Shown here: piece after piece, positions 7,241-14,566 of the stretch
Numbering within the stretch: position 1 is the first letter of the stretch
Layout of the letters: each line of letters opens with the position of its first letter
NCBI GenBank assembly: GCA_007120555.1
Contig: SKNL01000087.1
Span: 1 to 15,265 of the forward strand
Length of the DNA: 15,265 nucleotides
Direction of reading: 5' to 3'
Source of the DNA: Balneolales bacterium
Lineage (GTDB): Bacteria > Bacteroidota > Rhodothermia > Balneolales > Natronogracilivirgulaceae
Translations under genes and position numbers: made by a program
The notes under the pieces: generated by a model
The model's input: only the letters and a program-made list of their open reading frames with translations
The model's database searches: none
What the model was told of the DNA's origin: nothing

Positions 7241-8035
7241 ATGAAAATTCTTTACGCTGCTGCTGAAATATCCCCGTTCGCACGCATGACCCATACGGCG
7301 GACCTGCTTCGCTTTTTGCCGGCTTCCCTTCAGGATAAAGGATTCGAAATCCGCTTGCTTCTGCCTAAATACGGATCTATTAACGACCGAAGGAACCGTT
7401 TGCACGAAGTGATCCGCCTGGCCGGCATCAAGGTCAGGGTGGGCGGCCAGGAAGAGAGCATGCGTATCAAAGTGGCCAGTATTCCAAACGCAAAACTTCA
7501 GGTGTATTTCCTGGATAACGATACGTATTTCAAGAGAAAAGGACTGTTTACCGATCCGCAGAGCGAAGAGTTTTTCCCGGATAACGATCAGCGTCTTGTA
7601 TTTTATAATAAGGGTGTTCTGGAAACCGTTAAAAAGCTTGGTTGGAAGCCTGACGTCATTCACTGTCACGACTGGGCGGCCGGATTCATACCGGTACTGC
7701 TCAAATCGGTCTACAAGAACGACGAGAATTTTTCACAGACCAAAGTGGTCTTCAATGTTCATAGCGCTGTCAATCACGGTATTTTTGATGAGAGCATCCT
7801 GGATCTTATGACCCTTCCCGAAGATTTTGACCGCAGTACGGTGATGTTTGACGGCAAAGTTGACTTTCTGAGGGCGGGACTCACTTACGCAGACCACATC
7901 GTGACCGGAAACGAGCTCGGTTCGGAACTGGATGAAACGTTTGAAAAACTGGGCATAGCACCGGACAAAATTCAGGGCTCGCCTCAGGATGTATCCAGCA
8001 AATTTGCCGATTACTACAAAAAAATTACGGAATAA
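7241..8035 (+). CDS. Lone GT5 N-terminal domain, glycogen synthase-like
   Basis: The protein (264 aa) matches only the N-terminal Rossmann half of GT5 glycogen/starch synthase, about half the usual 470-490 aa. Seen: a GlgA-like opening MKILYAAAEISPFA, LLPKYG (39-45), VIHCHDWAAG (139-148), FNVHSAVNHGIF (171-182, with H174 at the place of the GlgA active-site His) and GKVDFLRAGLTYAD (205-218). The ADP-glucose motif K-x-G-G-L after PFA is replaced by R-M-T-H-T, and the chain ends where the linker to the C-terminal domain should start. From memory, Bacteroidota carry a family of about 270-aa proteins with the same INDRRNRLHEVIRL-type segment (47-60), annotated 'glycogen/starch synthase'. Catalysis is therefore doubtful; a binding or regulatory role is inferred. 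A lipoprotein gene follows after 19 bp, and no C-terminal half is encoded downstream. Confidence 0.85.
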   Translation: MKILYAAAEISPFARMTHTADLLRFLPASLQDKGFEIRLLLPKYGSINDRRNRLHEVIRLAGIKVRVGGQEESMRIKVASIPNAKLQVYFLDNDTYFKRKGLFTDPQSEEFFPDNDQRLVFYNKGVLETVKKLGWKPDVIHCHDWAAGFIPVLLKSVYKNDENFSQTKVVFNVHSAVNHGIFDESILDLMTLPEDFDRSTVMFDGKVDFLRAGLTYADHIVTGNELGSELDETFEKLGIAPDKIQGSPQDVSSKFADYYKKITE

Positions 8036-8054
8036 CCTCTGGTATTTAAGCCAT

Positions 8055-9278
8055 ATGTATACGTTTGACGGCATTTTGAACCGTCTGACACTTCCCTTGA
8101 TGCTGCTTTTGGCAGTTGGACTTGTCTCATCTTGCGACGACACACCGATAGTTGGCGGGGATTTATCTCCGGACGATGTAGCAGTGCATTCCGATTCGCT
8201 GTTGATCTCCAATCTTTCGGTTGTCAGCTCCCCCTCTTTCAGTGGAAACCGGACATTTGTCACTACCGGTCGGATTGAAGACCCCGTATTCGGTGATATG
8301 AAGGCGACGGCACTCCTGCGTCCATCGATCAGCAGAGAGTCCGAGGCCGATACCATAGGTGAAAACGCCGTTGTGCGCCTCAGCCTGAATGTCAGCAACC
8401 GCCATGGCGTGGAAACGGCACGGAGTGATTTTGAGATAGTGGAAATCGCCCGGCCCTGGAGAAGCTCGTCATGGCGCTATGATTCCATCCCCGCCCTTGC
8501 AAAAAATCCGGACATGAGCAGAAAAGTGGTAGGGCAGTTTTCCATCACCGACCGCGATTCGGTGACGGTCCGGTTGAGTGAGGAATGGACCGGCAGATTC
8601 AGGGAGATTTTCAACAGGCGGACTTCGGAATTGCGTGACTCCCTGTACCGTGCAGATATGCCCGGGCTGGCCATCGTGCCTGCGGAGGGTACGGAAAAAA
8701 TGTTCTCAATACAGGTCTCCCGTGCGAGACTGCTTGTTGAGGCGGGTGACGGCATGAGAGATCTCAGCAAGGAAATAAGCAGTTCGGCAATCAGCCTGGA
8801 GAAGGAAGGGCCGGAGGAAGCGGCCCCGGGTGAAAGCAAGCCGGTCTTCAATACCAGGGGCAGTATGCTTGAACTGGACATTGATTTTACCGAAGAGTTC
8901 CTTGGGACCGCCAATTTTTCAAGGGTGGAACTCGTTATTTATGAAGATACGGTGCGCATGAAGACCGGGATTCCCGCTGACTTCGAGCGACCCAGGTCCG
9001 AGACGATGATTGTCTATTATCTTAGACCGGATCAGCTGAATTTTGCCATTGCCGTTGATCCCCGATTCCAGGCTACCCGTCGTGCCGAAGACAGTTCTTA
9101 CCGAGTCAACCTGACCAACCTGGCCAACGAACGGTTGCGAAACGGCGCAGACGACCGCAGGCTTTACGCGGTTGTAGGCGGAAATGACGGACGGATTATC
9201 CCGACCTTGCTATCCGGCCCGGACAGTCCCGGGAGACAGCCAAAATTGTTAATTACCAGTATTTCCAAAGAGCAGTAA
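8055..9278 (+). CDS. DUF4270-type lipoprotein of unknown function
   Basis: A probable 407-aa lipoprotein. The signal peptide (1-26) has a hydrophobic core LTLPLMLLLAVG and a lipobox LVSSC with C27 as the lipidated cysteine, apparently the only cysteine. The mature start C-D-D puts Asp at +2, which in E. coli would favour inner-membrane retention; in Bacteroidota acidic residues here may instead help surface export. The next 60 residues (GGDLSPDDVAVHSDS, then GRIEDPVFGDMKA) resemble the N-terminal region of DUF4270 proteins. The remainder is beta-rich with a short acidic, proline-containing linker near 245-260. The ATG at 8055 is chosen over an in-frame ATG at 7989 because the latter lies inside the preceding gene and would bury the signal peptide behind 22 residues. 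It sits 19 bp after the GT5-like gene and 15 bp before the barrel gene. Function is unknown; a link to the barrel protein is inferred from position. Confidence 0.75.
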   Translation: MYTFDGILNRLTLPLMLLLAVGLVSSCDDTPIVGGDLSPDDVAVHSDSLLISNLSVVSSPSFSGNRTFVTTGRIEDPVFGDMKATALLRPSISRESEADTIGENAVVRLSLNVSNRHGVETARSDFEIVEIARPWRSSSWRYDSIPALAKNPDMSRKVVGQFSITDRDSVTVRLSEEWTGRFREIFNRRTSELRDSLYRADMPGLAIVPAEGTEKMFSIQVSRARLLVEAGDGMRDLSKEISSSAISLEKEGPEEAAPGESKPVFNTRGSMLELDIDFTEEFLGTANFSRVELVIYEDTVRMKTGIPADFERPRSETMIVYYLRPDQLNFAIAVDPRFQATRRAEDSSYRVNLTNLANERLRNGADDRRLYAVVGGNDGRIIPTLLSGPDSPGRQPKLLITSISKEQ

Positions 9279-9293
9279 GCCCACACTGAAACT

Positions 9294-10589
9294 ATGAGAC
9301 GATTTGTCAAATCCATACCGGCCATAGCCATATTATTGACCGGAATCTGTTCCGCGGCGGAAGGCCAGGATGTGTGGAGAGGCGGTTCTGCCTATTCCCA
9401 TTTCGCACTGGGCGCCCCCAATGATTTCCGGGCGTCATATGCACAAGGAATGGGTGTCTATGGTGTTGCCCTTCATGATGCAAGGGTCCCGGGGGCATCC
9501 AATCCTGCAGTATGGTCCCGGGCGGTTTTTACCAACGCCAGCGGAGCCTTTGAGATTTCAAGTTTTGATGCCACATCGCCGGAGACACAGTACCGGTCCA
9601 CCCAGTTTCACAGCGGCCCGTTCCAGGTGGTGATGCCGCTCATGAGGGATCGCCTCGGGATCAATCTGTCTCTTACACCACTGACGTCATCCCGGTTTAC
9701 AATGCAGAACCCGTATCAGCTCGCACCGGATGAGAATCACACCGGTGATGAGCTGGATTATGTCATTGAAAACAGGGGCAACGGCGGCATCAACAGGGTG
9801 GAGCTTGGAATTGGATACCGGCTCACAAGCAGCCTCTCCATCGGGTATGCCCCATCGCTGCTGATCGGAAATATCCGCCGGGATCAGACTGTTTTTTTTG
9901 ACAATCCTGATTACCGGCCTTCGAATCTGCGGGAATCTACATCGCATTATGGATTTGGAAACCGTTTTGGCATATATTTCCATCAGAGAAATGCTTTCCG
10001 GCAGAATGACCGGTTTACCCTGGGGGCGATGGTATCCCTGCCGGTCAATCTCGTTTCAGAACGAAAACTTGAATCACGGATTGATTTCAATGACGTAACC
10101 ATTCGTCCACCGTCATATTACGGTGACGGCCAGGCCGTCTATCCGATGGAAGCGAGTGCCGGATTCTCCTACAATCCCAATCCATTTATTCAGTTTACAA
10201 GCGATGTGCTCTATCAGAACTGGAGCGGTTATTCCAATTTCAGCGGGGAGTCAGAGGAGTTCCTGAAAGATCGTATCAGGCTTGGCATGGGCGGACAGTA
10301 TATCGCTGCCCGCAGAGATGCCTCCGGTTTACTTTCGAACCTTATATACAGGTTAGGCGTATCATATGATACAGGCAACCTTAAACTTAATGACAAGGAA
10401 ATTGAAACCTTTACCATTCATAGTGGCATCAGCATTCCATCTTCACGGACCAACTCCTCAATTGACATCAATGTCGAGTATGGTTTCCGGGGGACGCAAT
10501 CGGCCGGACTGATTTCAGAAAGGGTTTTTGGATTGAGTCTCTCATTCAACTTGTCGGAACTCATGTTTATTCAGCGTCGTCTGCAGTAA
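9294..10589 (+). CDS. Outer-membrane beta-barrel protein, FadL-like
   Basis: A 431-aa exported protein. A signal peptide covers about 1-25 (basic MRRFVK, hydrophobic IPAIAILLTG, likely cut after AAEGQ). The mature chain has alternating amphipathic strands rich in aromatic residues, Gly and Asn with short polar turns, typical of an outer-membrane barrel of about 12-16 strands. GVALHDARVPGASNPAVWS (57-75) includes an N-P-A motif near the N-terminus as in the FadL/TodX superfamily, and the C-terminal strand VFGLSLSFNLSELMF resembles the end of Bacteroidota FadL-like proteins. There are no cysteines in the mature part. It lies between the lipoprotein (15 bp upstream) and the TPR protein (31 bp downstream), suggesting an envelope complex. 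The substrate is unknown; FadL kinship is tentative, while outer-membrane location is well supported. Confidence 0.75.
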   Translation: MRRFVKSIPAIAILLTGICSAAEGQDVWRGGSAYSHFALGAPNDFRASYAQGMGVYGVALHDARVPGASNPAVWSRAVFTNASGAFEISSFDATSPETQYRSTQFHSGPFQVVMPLMRDRLGINLSLTPLTSSRFTMQNPYQLAPDENHTGDELDYVIENRGNGGINRVELGIGYRLTSSLSIGYAPSLLIGNIRRDQTVFFDNPDYRPSNLRESTSHYGFGNRFGIYFHQRNAFRQNDRFTLGAMVSLPVNLVSERKLESRIDFNDVTIRPPSYYGDGQAVYPMEASAGFSYNPNPFIQFTSDVLYQNWSGYSNFSGESEEFLKDRIRLGMGGQYIAARRDASGLLSNLIYRLGVSYDTGNLKLNDKEIETFTIHSGISIPSSRTNSSIDINVEYGFRGTQSAGLISERVFGLSLSFNLSELMFIQRRLQ

Positions 10590-10620
10590 GCAAACAGCAA
10601 CAGATAAACTTTCAAACATC

Positions 10621-11925
10621 ATGACAAAATCTATTCTTATTCTGATTGCAGCGCTGGTCATGACCAGTGCGGCAGGCGCCCAACCCTTCGGTTATACGCC
10701 GCTTCAGATTCAGTCCCTGTTTTCCGAAGACTTCCGGAACGAACAGTATGAGCAGGCACTGATCTACGGTCGCTGGCTTGTAGAGGCGCACCCGAAAGAG
10801 ATGGAGGAGTACCCGGGCAACTATCCGGCTGAGCGCAACTTCCGTCGAATGATCGACATTTACGAGTACATGTCCACCCAGCAGGAAGATCCTGCTTTGC
10901 GTGAGGCATACCTTGATTCGTCGTTGCAAATGTTTGACAGGGTTTTTGCGCTCTTCACCGAGGAAGAGATTGACAAGTACCGCTGGCATTTCAATCGCGG
11001 CCGGTTCTATCAAAGCAACTCGGACCATATCCGCAATGCGTTCCAGATGGCGCTCAAGAACTACGAAGAGATGTTCCGCCTGGATCCGAAGCGGGCCACC
11101 GAATCGGGTGGCGGATATTATGTGCAGCTTATTGTTCAGAACTATGCCCGGCAGAATGACCGGGAAAGTGCCTTTGCGATCATTAATGAGGCCGAACCAT
11201 TTGCTGATGAAAACACACGGGAGTTTTTTGCGCAGACCAGGAATGACCTTATTACCGATCCGGGTGAAAGAATCGAGTTGCTGTCAGATGATCTGCAGGA
11301 AGATCCCGGCAATATCGAATTGATGCAGGAGCTTTACGAGCTGTTCCAGGCGGTCGGCGACCGATCCGAGGCCAGAAAGATGGCGGAGCGTATGTACGAA
11401 GTGGAGCCCAGTGTTGCCAACATCACGCGACTTGCTGACAAAGCGGAAAATGAGGGCGAGTATCGTCAAGCTATCCGCTATTTGTCTGAGGCGCATGAAA
11501 TCCAGCAGGGGTCGGTAAAGGCACGCACATCGCTGCGGATTGCAGACAACTACCTGAGTCTCAGGGATCTTCAGGAAGCACGTCGTTTTGCACGCCGTGC
11601 TGCAAGCGAAGATCCCAACTGGGGTGAACCGCAAATCACCATCGCACAAATCTACGCGGAGGCCGTATCGCGCTGCGCCGGTACCGATATGACACGTATT
11701 GACAAGGCCGTTTACTGGCTGGTGCTGGACTATCTTGACAGGGCCATCCAACGCAATTCCGGGGTCAGTTCCGCAGTCAATCGCCTGTACCGAATCTACG
11801 AGCCGGTTACGCCAACCGCAGAAGAAAAATTCTATCAGAACTGGAATACGGGTGAAAGAATCCGTATCGACGGTTCCCTTAGAGATTGTTACTCCTGGAT
11901 TGCCGAAGAGACGACCATCCGCTGA
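10621..11925 (+). CDS. Secreted TPR-repeat protein
   Basis: A 434-aa protein with a signal peptide (1-20, cut after AAGA) and an almost wholly helical mature chain built of TPR-like pairs: YEQALIYGRWLVEAHP (43-58), ALKNYEEMFRLDPKRA (144-159), and consecutive units across about 230-350. Such repeats usually hold partner proteins; a periplasmic location is inferred. The C-terminal part (DKAVYWLVLDYLDRAI, 361-376, then EEKFYQNW and CYSWIAEETTIR at the end) matches a C-terminal block I recall from Bacteroidota TPR proteins. The mature chain has exactly two cysteines, C352 and C423, both in that block, so a disulfide is possible. It is the last of four closely spaced genes (31 bp after the barrel gene) and is followed by a hairpin. 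Its precise function is unknown. Confidence 0.8.
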   Translation: MTKSILILIAALVMTSAAGAQPFGYTPLQIQSLFSEDFRNEQYEQALIYGRWLVEAHPKEMEEYPGNYPAERNFRRMIDIYEYMSTQQEDPALREAYLDSSLQMFDRVFALFTEEEIDKYRWHFNRGRFYQSNSDHIRNAFQMALKNYEEMFRLDPKRATESGGGYYVQLIVQNYARQNDRESAFAIINEAEPFADENTREFFAQTRNDLITDPGERIELLSDDLQEDPGNIELMQELYELFQAVGDRSEARKMAERMYEVEPSVANITRLADKAENEGEYRQAIRYLSEAHEIQQGSVKARTSLRIADNYLSLRDLQEARRFARRAASEDPNWGEPQITIAQIYAEAVSRCAGTDMTRIDKAVYWLVLDYLDRAIQRNSGVSSAVNRLYRIYEPVTPTAEEKFYQNWNTGERIRIDGSLRDCYSWIAEETTIR

Positions 11926-11931
11926 TGCAAG

Positions 11932-11971
11932 CGGATGGAGCAACACGTCCATCCGGAAATAACTCCTTTTT
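11932..11971 (+). terminator. Hairpin terminator candidate after TPR gene
   Basis: CGGATGGA (11932-11939) and TCCATCCG (11948-11955) form a perfect eight-pair stem with an eight-base loop, starting six bases after the TPR stop codon. A run of five T residues comes only at 11967-11971, eleven bases after the stem, so it is not a textbook intrinsic terminator. It most likely ends, or protects the 3' end of, the four-gene transcript. Confidence 0.4.
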
Positions 11972-12025
11972 GAGATAGATTATCGTCCTGAACGCAGTAT
12001 GGCAAGGACCCAGGGGAAGACCGTG

Positions 12026-12065
12026 TTTTTCAGGCTGCTCACAAGATATTCGAGCATCTGAAAAA
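12026..12065 (+). other. Long interrupted hairpin in rho leader
   Basis: TTTTTCAG (12026-12033) pairs with CTGAAAAA (12058-12065), and TGCTC (12036-12040) pairs with GAGCA (12052-12056) across a small internal loop (GC against T), leaving an 11-base apical loop. This 13-pair structure ends 31 bases before the rho start codon. On the minus strand it would also form a hairpin with flanking U residues. Because rho is autoregulated in its leader in E. coli, a regulatory role is plausible but not shown. No clear promoter was found between 11926 and 12096. Confidence 0.35.
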
Positions 12066-12096
12066 CCCCCGTTATCAGATAAAAAACAATAAAAAA

Positions 12097-13338
12097 ATGA
12101 GTAATTCCCAGGATAGAAAAGGACGCAGCCGCAAAAAAAAGGGTAAGAAAAGCCGTCCAAAAGGCAAGAAAGGCGGCACCCAGCAGCGTGGCGGCGGTCT
12201 GCCCAGTTTTCTTGATAACCAGCATGTGAAACCGGCAGGTATGCATTCCGGCATCATGGAGGTTACGGAAAAAGGGGTCGGATATCTACGCAAGCTGGAT
12301 CATGAGTTCACTGCAACACCCCAGGACCCTTTTGCGGTACCGGAAATGGTCCGCTTTTTCAACCTGAAGCCCGGATTGCTGGTCGAGGGAGAGATTGAGC
12401 AGGATCAAAGAGGAAACAAGCGGCTTGTCAGTGTGCATTCGGTCAACGGCGAACCCTATGAGGTTTGGGCCAAAGCTGTCCGCTTTGATTTGCAAACCCC
12501 AATCATGCCCATTGAGCAGATCAAGCTTTCACGCAGCCCTGATGAGATTGAGTTGCGCGTCATCGATCTCATTGCGCCGATTGGGAAAGGGCAGAGGGCG
12601 CTGATCGTGGCACCGCCGAGAACGGGTAAAACCGTACTGCTGAAAAACATTGCCCGTTCCGTTGATGACTATCATCCGGATATCGAACTGGCCGTGCTGC
12701 TCGTTGATGAGCGGCCGGAAGAGGTGACCGATTTCATCCGCACCACACGCGGTCGTGTTTTTGCCTCCTCCAATGACAAATCCACAAAAAGCCATACACG
12801 CATTTCAGAACTGGCCCTCGGATATGTTAAACGAAAAGCCGAAATGGGCAAGGATGCTGTGCTTCTGATAGATTCGATCACACGCTTGAGCCGTGCCTAC
12901 AACGCTGCACAGGCCGGGGGCGGGCGTACGATGTCGGGCGGGCTCGATATCCGGGCGCTCGACATACCCAAGAAGATCTTCGGATCGGCCCGTAAAATCG
13001 AGAATGGGGGTTCACTCACCATCGTTGCAACCTGCCTGGTGGAAACGAATTCCCGGATGGACGATCTTATTTTCGAGGAATTCAAGGGAACCGGAAACAT
13101 GGAGCTGGTCCTTGACCGCGAAATTGCCGACGATCGTATTTTTCCTGCGATCAATATCGCCGCATCAGGTACGCGGAACGAGGACAAATTCATCGATGAT
13201 TCGCTGGAAGAGCGCAATATGGTGCGCAGGTACCTGCTGAAAAAGTCCCCCAAGGAATCCATGTCAAGCCTGCTTCAGGTTTTAAAGCGAACCGGCAGCA
13301 ACGAAGAACTGTTGAACCAGATTGCCGCCTACGTCTGA
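12097..13338 (+). CDS. rho: Transcription termination factor Rho, short form
   Basis: Rho is a hexameric RNA-dependent ATPase and helicase that ends transcription. This one is 413 aa. Residues 1-35 are a Lys/Arg/Gly-rich tail that replaces the usual N-terminal helix bundle. An OB-fold RNA-binding (CSD-like) region spans about 50-125. The RecA-type core has Walker A APPRTGKT (172-179, K178), catalytic E205 in DERPEEV, Walker B LLIDS (256-260, D259), a Q-loop AGGGRTMSGG (273-282), the EEFKGTGNMEL block (327-337) and the SGTR arginine finger R360. Compared with E. coli, the P-loop reads PPRTGKT instead of PPKAGKT, the Q-loop has R for K, and DIRALDIPKK replaces the common DANALHRPKR. The form looks closer to Rho sequences I recall from Planctomycetes than to the long Bacteroidota type. 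No Shine-Dalgarno; an A-rich tract precedes the ATG. Confidence 0.93.
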   Translation: MSNSQDRKGRSRKKKGKKSRPKGKKGGTQQRGGGLPSFLDNQHVKPAGMHSGIMEVTEKGVGYLRKLDHEFTATPQDPFAVPEMVRFFNLKPGLLVEGEIEQDQRGNKRLVSVHSVNGEPYEVWAKAVRFDLQTPIMPIEQIKLSRSPDEIELRVIDLIAPIGKGQRALIVAPPRTGKTVLLKNIARSVDDYHPDIELAVLLVDERPEEVTDFIRTTRGRVFASSNDKSTKSHTRISELALGYVKRKAEMGKDAVLLIDSITRLSRAYNAAQAGGGRTMSGGLDIRALDIPKKIFGSARKIENGGSLTIVATCLVETNSRMDDLIFEEFKGTGNMELVLDREIADDRIFPAINIAASGTRNEDKFIDDSLEERNMVRRYLLKKSPKESMSSLLQVLKRTGSNEELLNQIAAYV

Positions 13339-13340
13339 TT

Positions 13341-13393
13341 TGCTGTCAGAATCATCCGGAATCTGACTGGACTTGAGCAAATAACAGACAGCA
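13341..13393. terminator. Inverted repeats between convergent rho and rhodanese genes
   Basis: Two alternative pairings occupy the rho 3' flank: GTCAGA (13345-13350) with TCTGAC (13362-13367), and TGCTGTC (13341-13347) with GACAGCA (13387-13393). Neither has a T run, so neither is a standard intrinsic terminator. Nothing else recognisable lies in the 113 bp between the convergent stop codons. Confidence 0.2.
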
Positions 13394-13451
13394 GATGCGG
13401 TGCGCAAGTGCTGATAACAAGCTCTGGAATCCATGGCAAGCCTGTGCCGGA

Positions 13452-13778
13452 TCAGTATTTTGGGAGGCTGGGGTCAATGTCGTCGGCCCACTTAAGGATG
13501 CCGCCTTTGAGATTTTTGACATTCAAGAATCCCCGGGACATCAGAATACGGCAGGCTTCCGCACTTCGGGCGCCGCTGCGGCAGTAAATGATGACAGGGT
13601 GCTCCTTTTGTGAATCGATTTCAGACAGGCGGTCTGAAAGCTGTCCCAGCGGGATGAGATCGCCGCCGATATCCACAAGATCCTTCTCGAATTTTTCACG
13701 AACGTCAATCAGAAGAACAGGCTCTTTTTCGTCCTGTATTTTCTTCAATTCCTGAACGGTAATTTCTTCTACAGTCAT
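13452..13778 (-). CDS. Single-domain rhodanese-like protein
   Basis: A 108-aa single rhodanese domain, the GlpE/PspE size class, without signal peptide and so likely cytosolic. The domain opens with ITVQELKKI, has LLIDVREKFE (22-31) and ends with the GGILKWADDIDPSLPKY tail usual for these proteins. The active loop is C66-R-S-G-A-R with C66 as the persulfide-forming cysteine; the six-residue loop fits sulfurtransferase rather than phosphatase (Cdc25-like) activity. The physiological sulfur acceptor is unknown. Its ATG shares one base with the upstream lptB stop codon (TAATG), so translation is probably coupled to lptB. It is the last gene of the purQ-lptB-rhodanese run. Confidence 0.9.
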   Translation of the reverse strand: MTVEEITVQELKKIQDEKEPVLLIDVREKFEKDLVDIGGDLIPLGQLSDRLSEIDSQKEHPVIIYCRSGARSAEACRILMSRGFLNVKNLKGGILKWADDIDPSLPKY

Positions 13779-14551
13779 TATCGGTTTTTTCCTTCGGTTT
13801 CGTAATTGTATCGGTCCAGCCTGAACTGCTCGCCAAGATACAGTTTTCTTGCCTCATCATCTTCCGCCAAATAGTCAGAAGAGCCCTCTTTGAGGATGCG
13901 TCCCTCGAACATGAGGTAGGCCCGGTCGGTGATGGCCAGGGTTTCGTGAACATTATGGTCGGTGATCAGGATCCCGATATTTTTCTGGCGCAGGCCGGAG
14001 ATGATCTGCTGGATGTCTTCCACGGCTATGGGATCGACGCCAGCAAACGGTTCATCGAGCAGCAGGAAATGGGGTCTTGTGACCATAGCCCTGGCGATTT
14101 CGGTTCGGCGTCGTTCACCGCCCGAGAGGTTGAATCCCTTGCTGTTGACGACGGTCTGCAGGTTGAACTCCTCGATGAGCTCATCGGCCCGCTCCCGTCT
14201 TTCCGCTTTGCTCATTTTGTAAAACTCGAGAATGGACTCAAGGTTCTGCCTCACCGTAAGATCGCGGAAAACACTGGCCTCCTGGGACAGGTAGCCGATG
14301 CCGTACCGTGCGCGCCGGTACATGGGAAGCGTGGTTATGTCTTTATCGTTGAGGTAGATCCGTCCCTTTTCCGCCCGGATCAGTCCCACTACCATATAGA
14401 ATGTGGTGGTTTTTCCGGCCCCGTTGGGGCCCAGCAGGCCGACAATCTCAGACTGGTTGACGGAGATGGACACATGGTCCACAACGGTGCGTTTTTTGTA
14501 CCGTTTGACAAGGTCCTTGCAATGAAGTTTCTGGCGTTCTGGCTGGGTCAT
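13778..14551 (-). CDS. lptB: LPS export ABC transporter ATPase LptB
   Basis: LptB (257 aa) powers the LptB2FG complex that extracts lipopolysaccharide from the inner membrane for delivery to the outer membrane. All ABC motifs are intact: Walker A GPNGAGKTTT (41-50), Q-loop YLSQEASVFRDLTV (87-100), signature LSGGERRR (142-149), Walker B FLLLDEPFAGVDP (162-174) and the switch histidine in ITDHNV (196-201). The Q-loop wording and the GGERRR signature followed by T-E-I-A-R-A are typical of LptB rather than of amino-acid transporter ATPases. It is slightly longer than E. coli LptB (241 aa), mostly through a polar C-terminal extension. It starts 15 bp after purQ; its stop overlaps the rhodanese start. 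The partner genes lptA, lptC, lptF and lptG are not in this window. Confidence 0.95.
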   Translation of the reverse strand: MTQPERQKLHCKDLVKRYKKRTVVDHVSISVNQSEIVGLLGPNGAGKTTTFYMVVGLIRAEKGRIYLNDKDITTLPMYRRARYGIGYLSQEASVFRDLTVRQNLESILEFYKMSKAERRERADELIEEFNLQTVVNSKGFNLSGGERRRTEIARAMVTRPHFLLLDEPFAGVDPIAVEDIQQIISGLRQKNIGILITDHNVHETLAITDRAYLMFEGRILKEGSSDYLAEDDEARKLYLGEQFRLDRYNYETEGKNR

Positions 14552-14566
14552 GGAAAAGGGAGATGG

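Noticed and set aside
7989..8054. Upstream ATG extending the DUF4270-type lipoprotein by 22 residues
   Set aside because: It would start inside the GT5-like gene and push the signal peptide away from the N-terminus, which destroys the lipoprotein signal architecture.
11980..12293. Hydrophobic minus-strand open frames over the rho start
   Set aside because: Phe/Leu-rich sequence is what the antisense of a Lys-rich tail gives; there is no start context or homology and the frames overlap rho itself.
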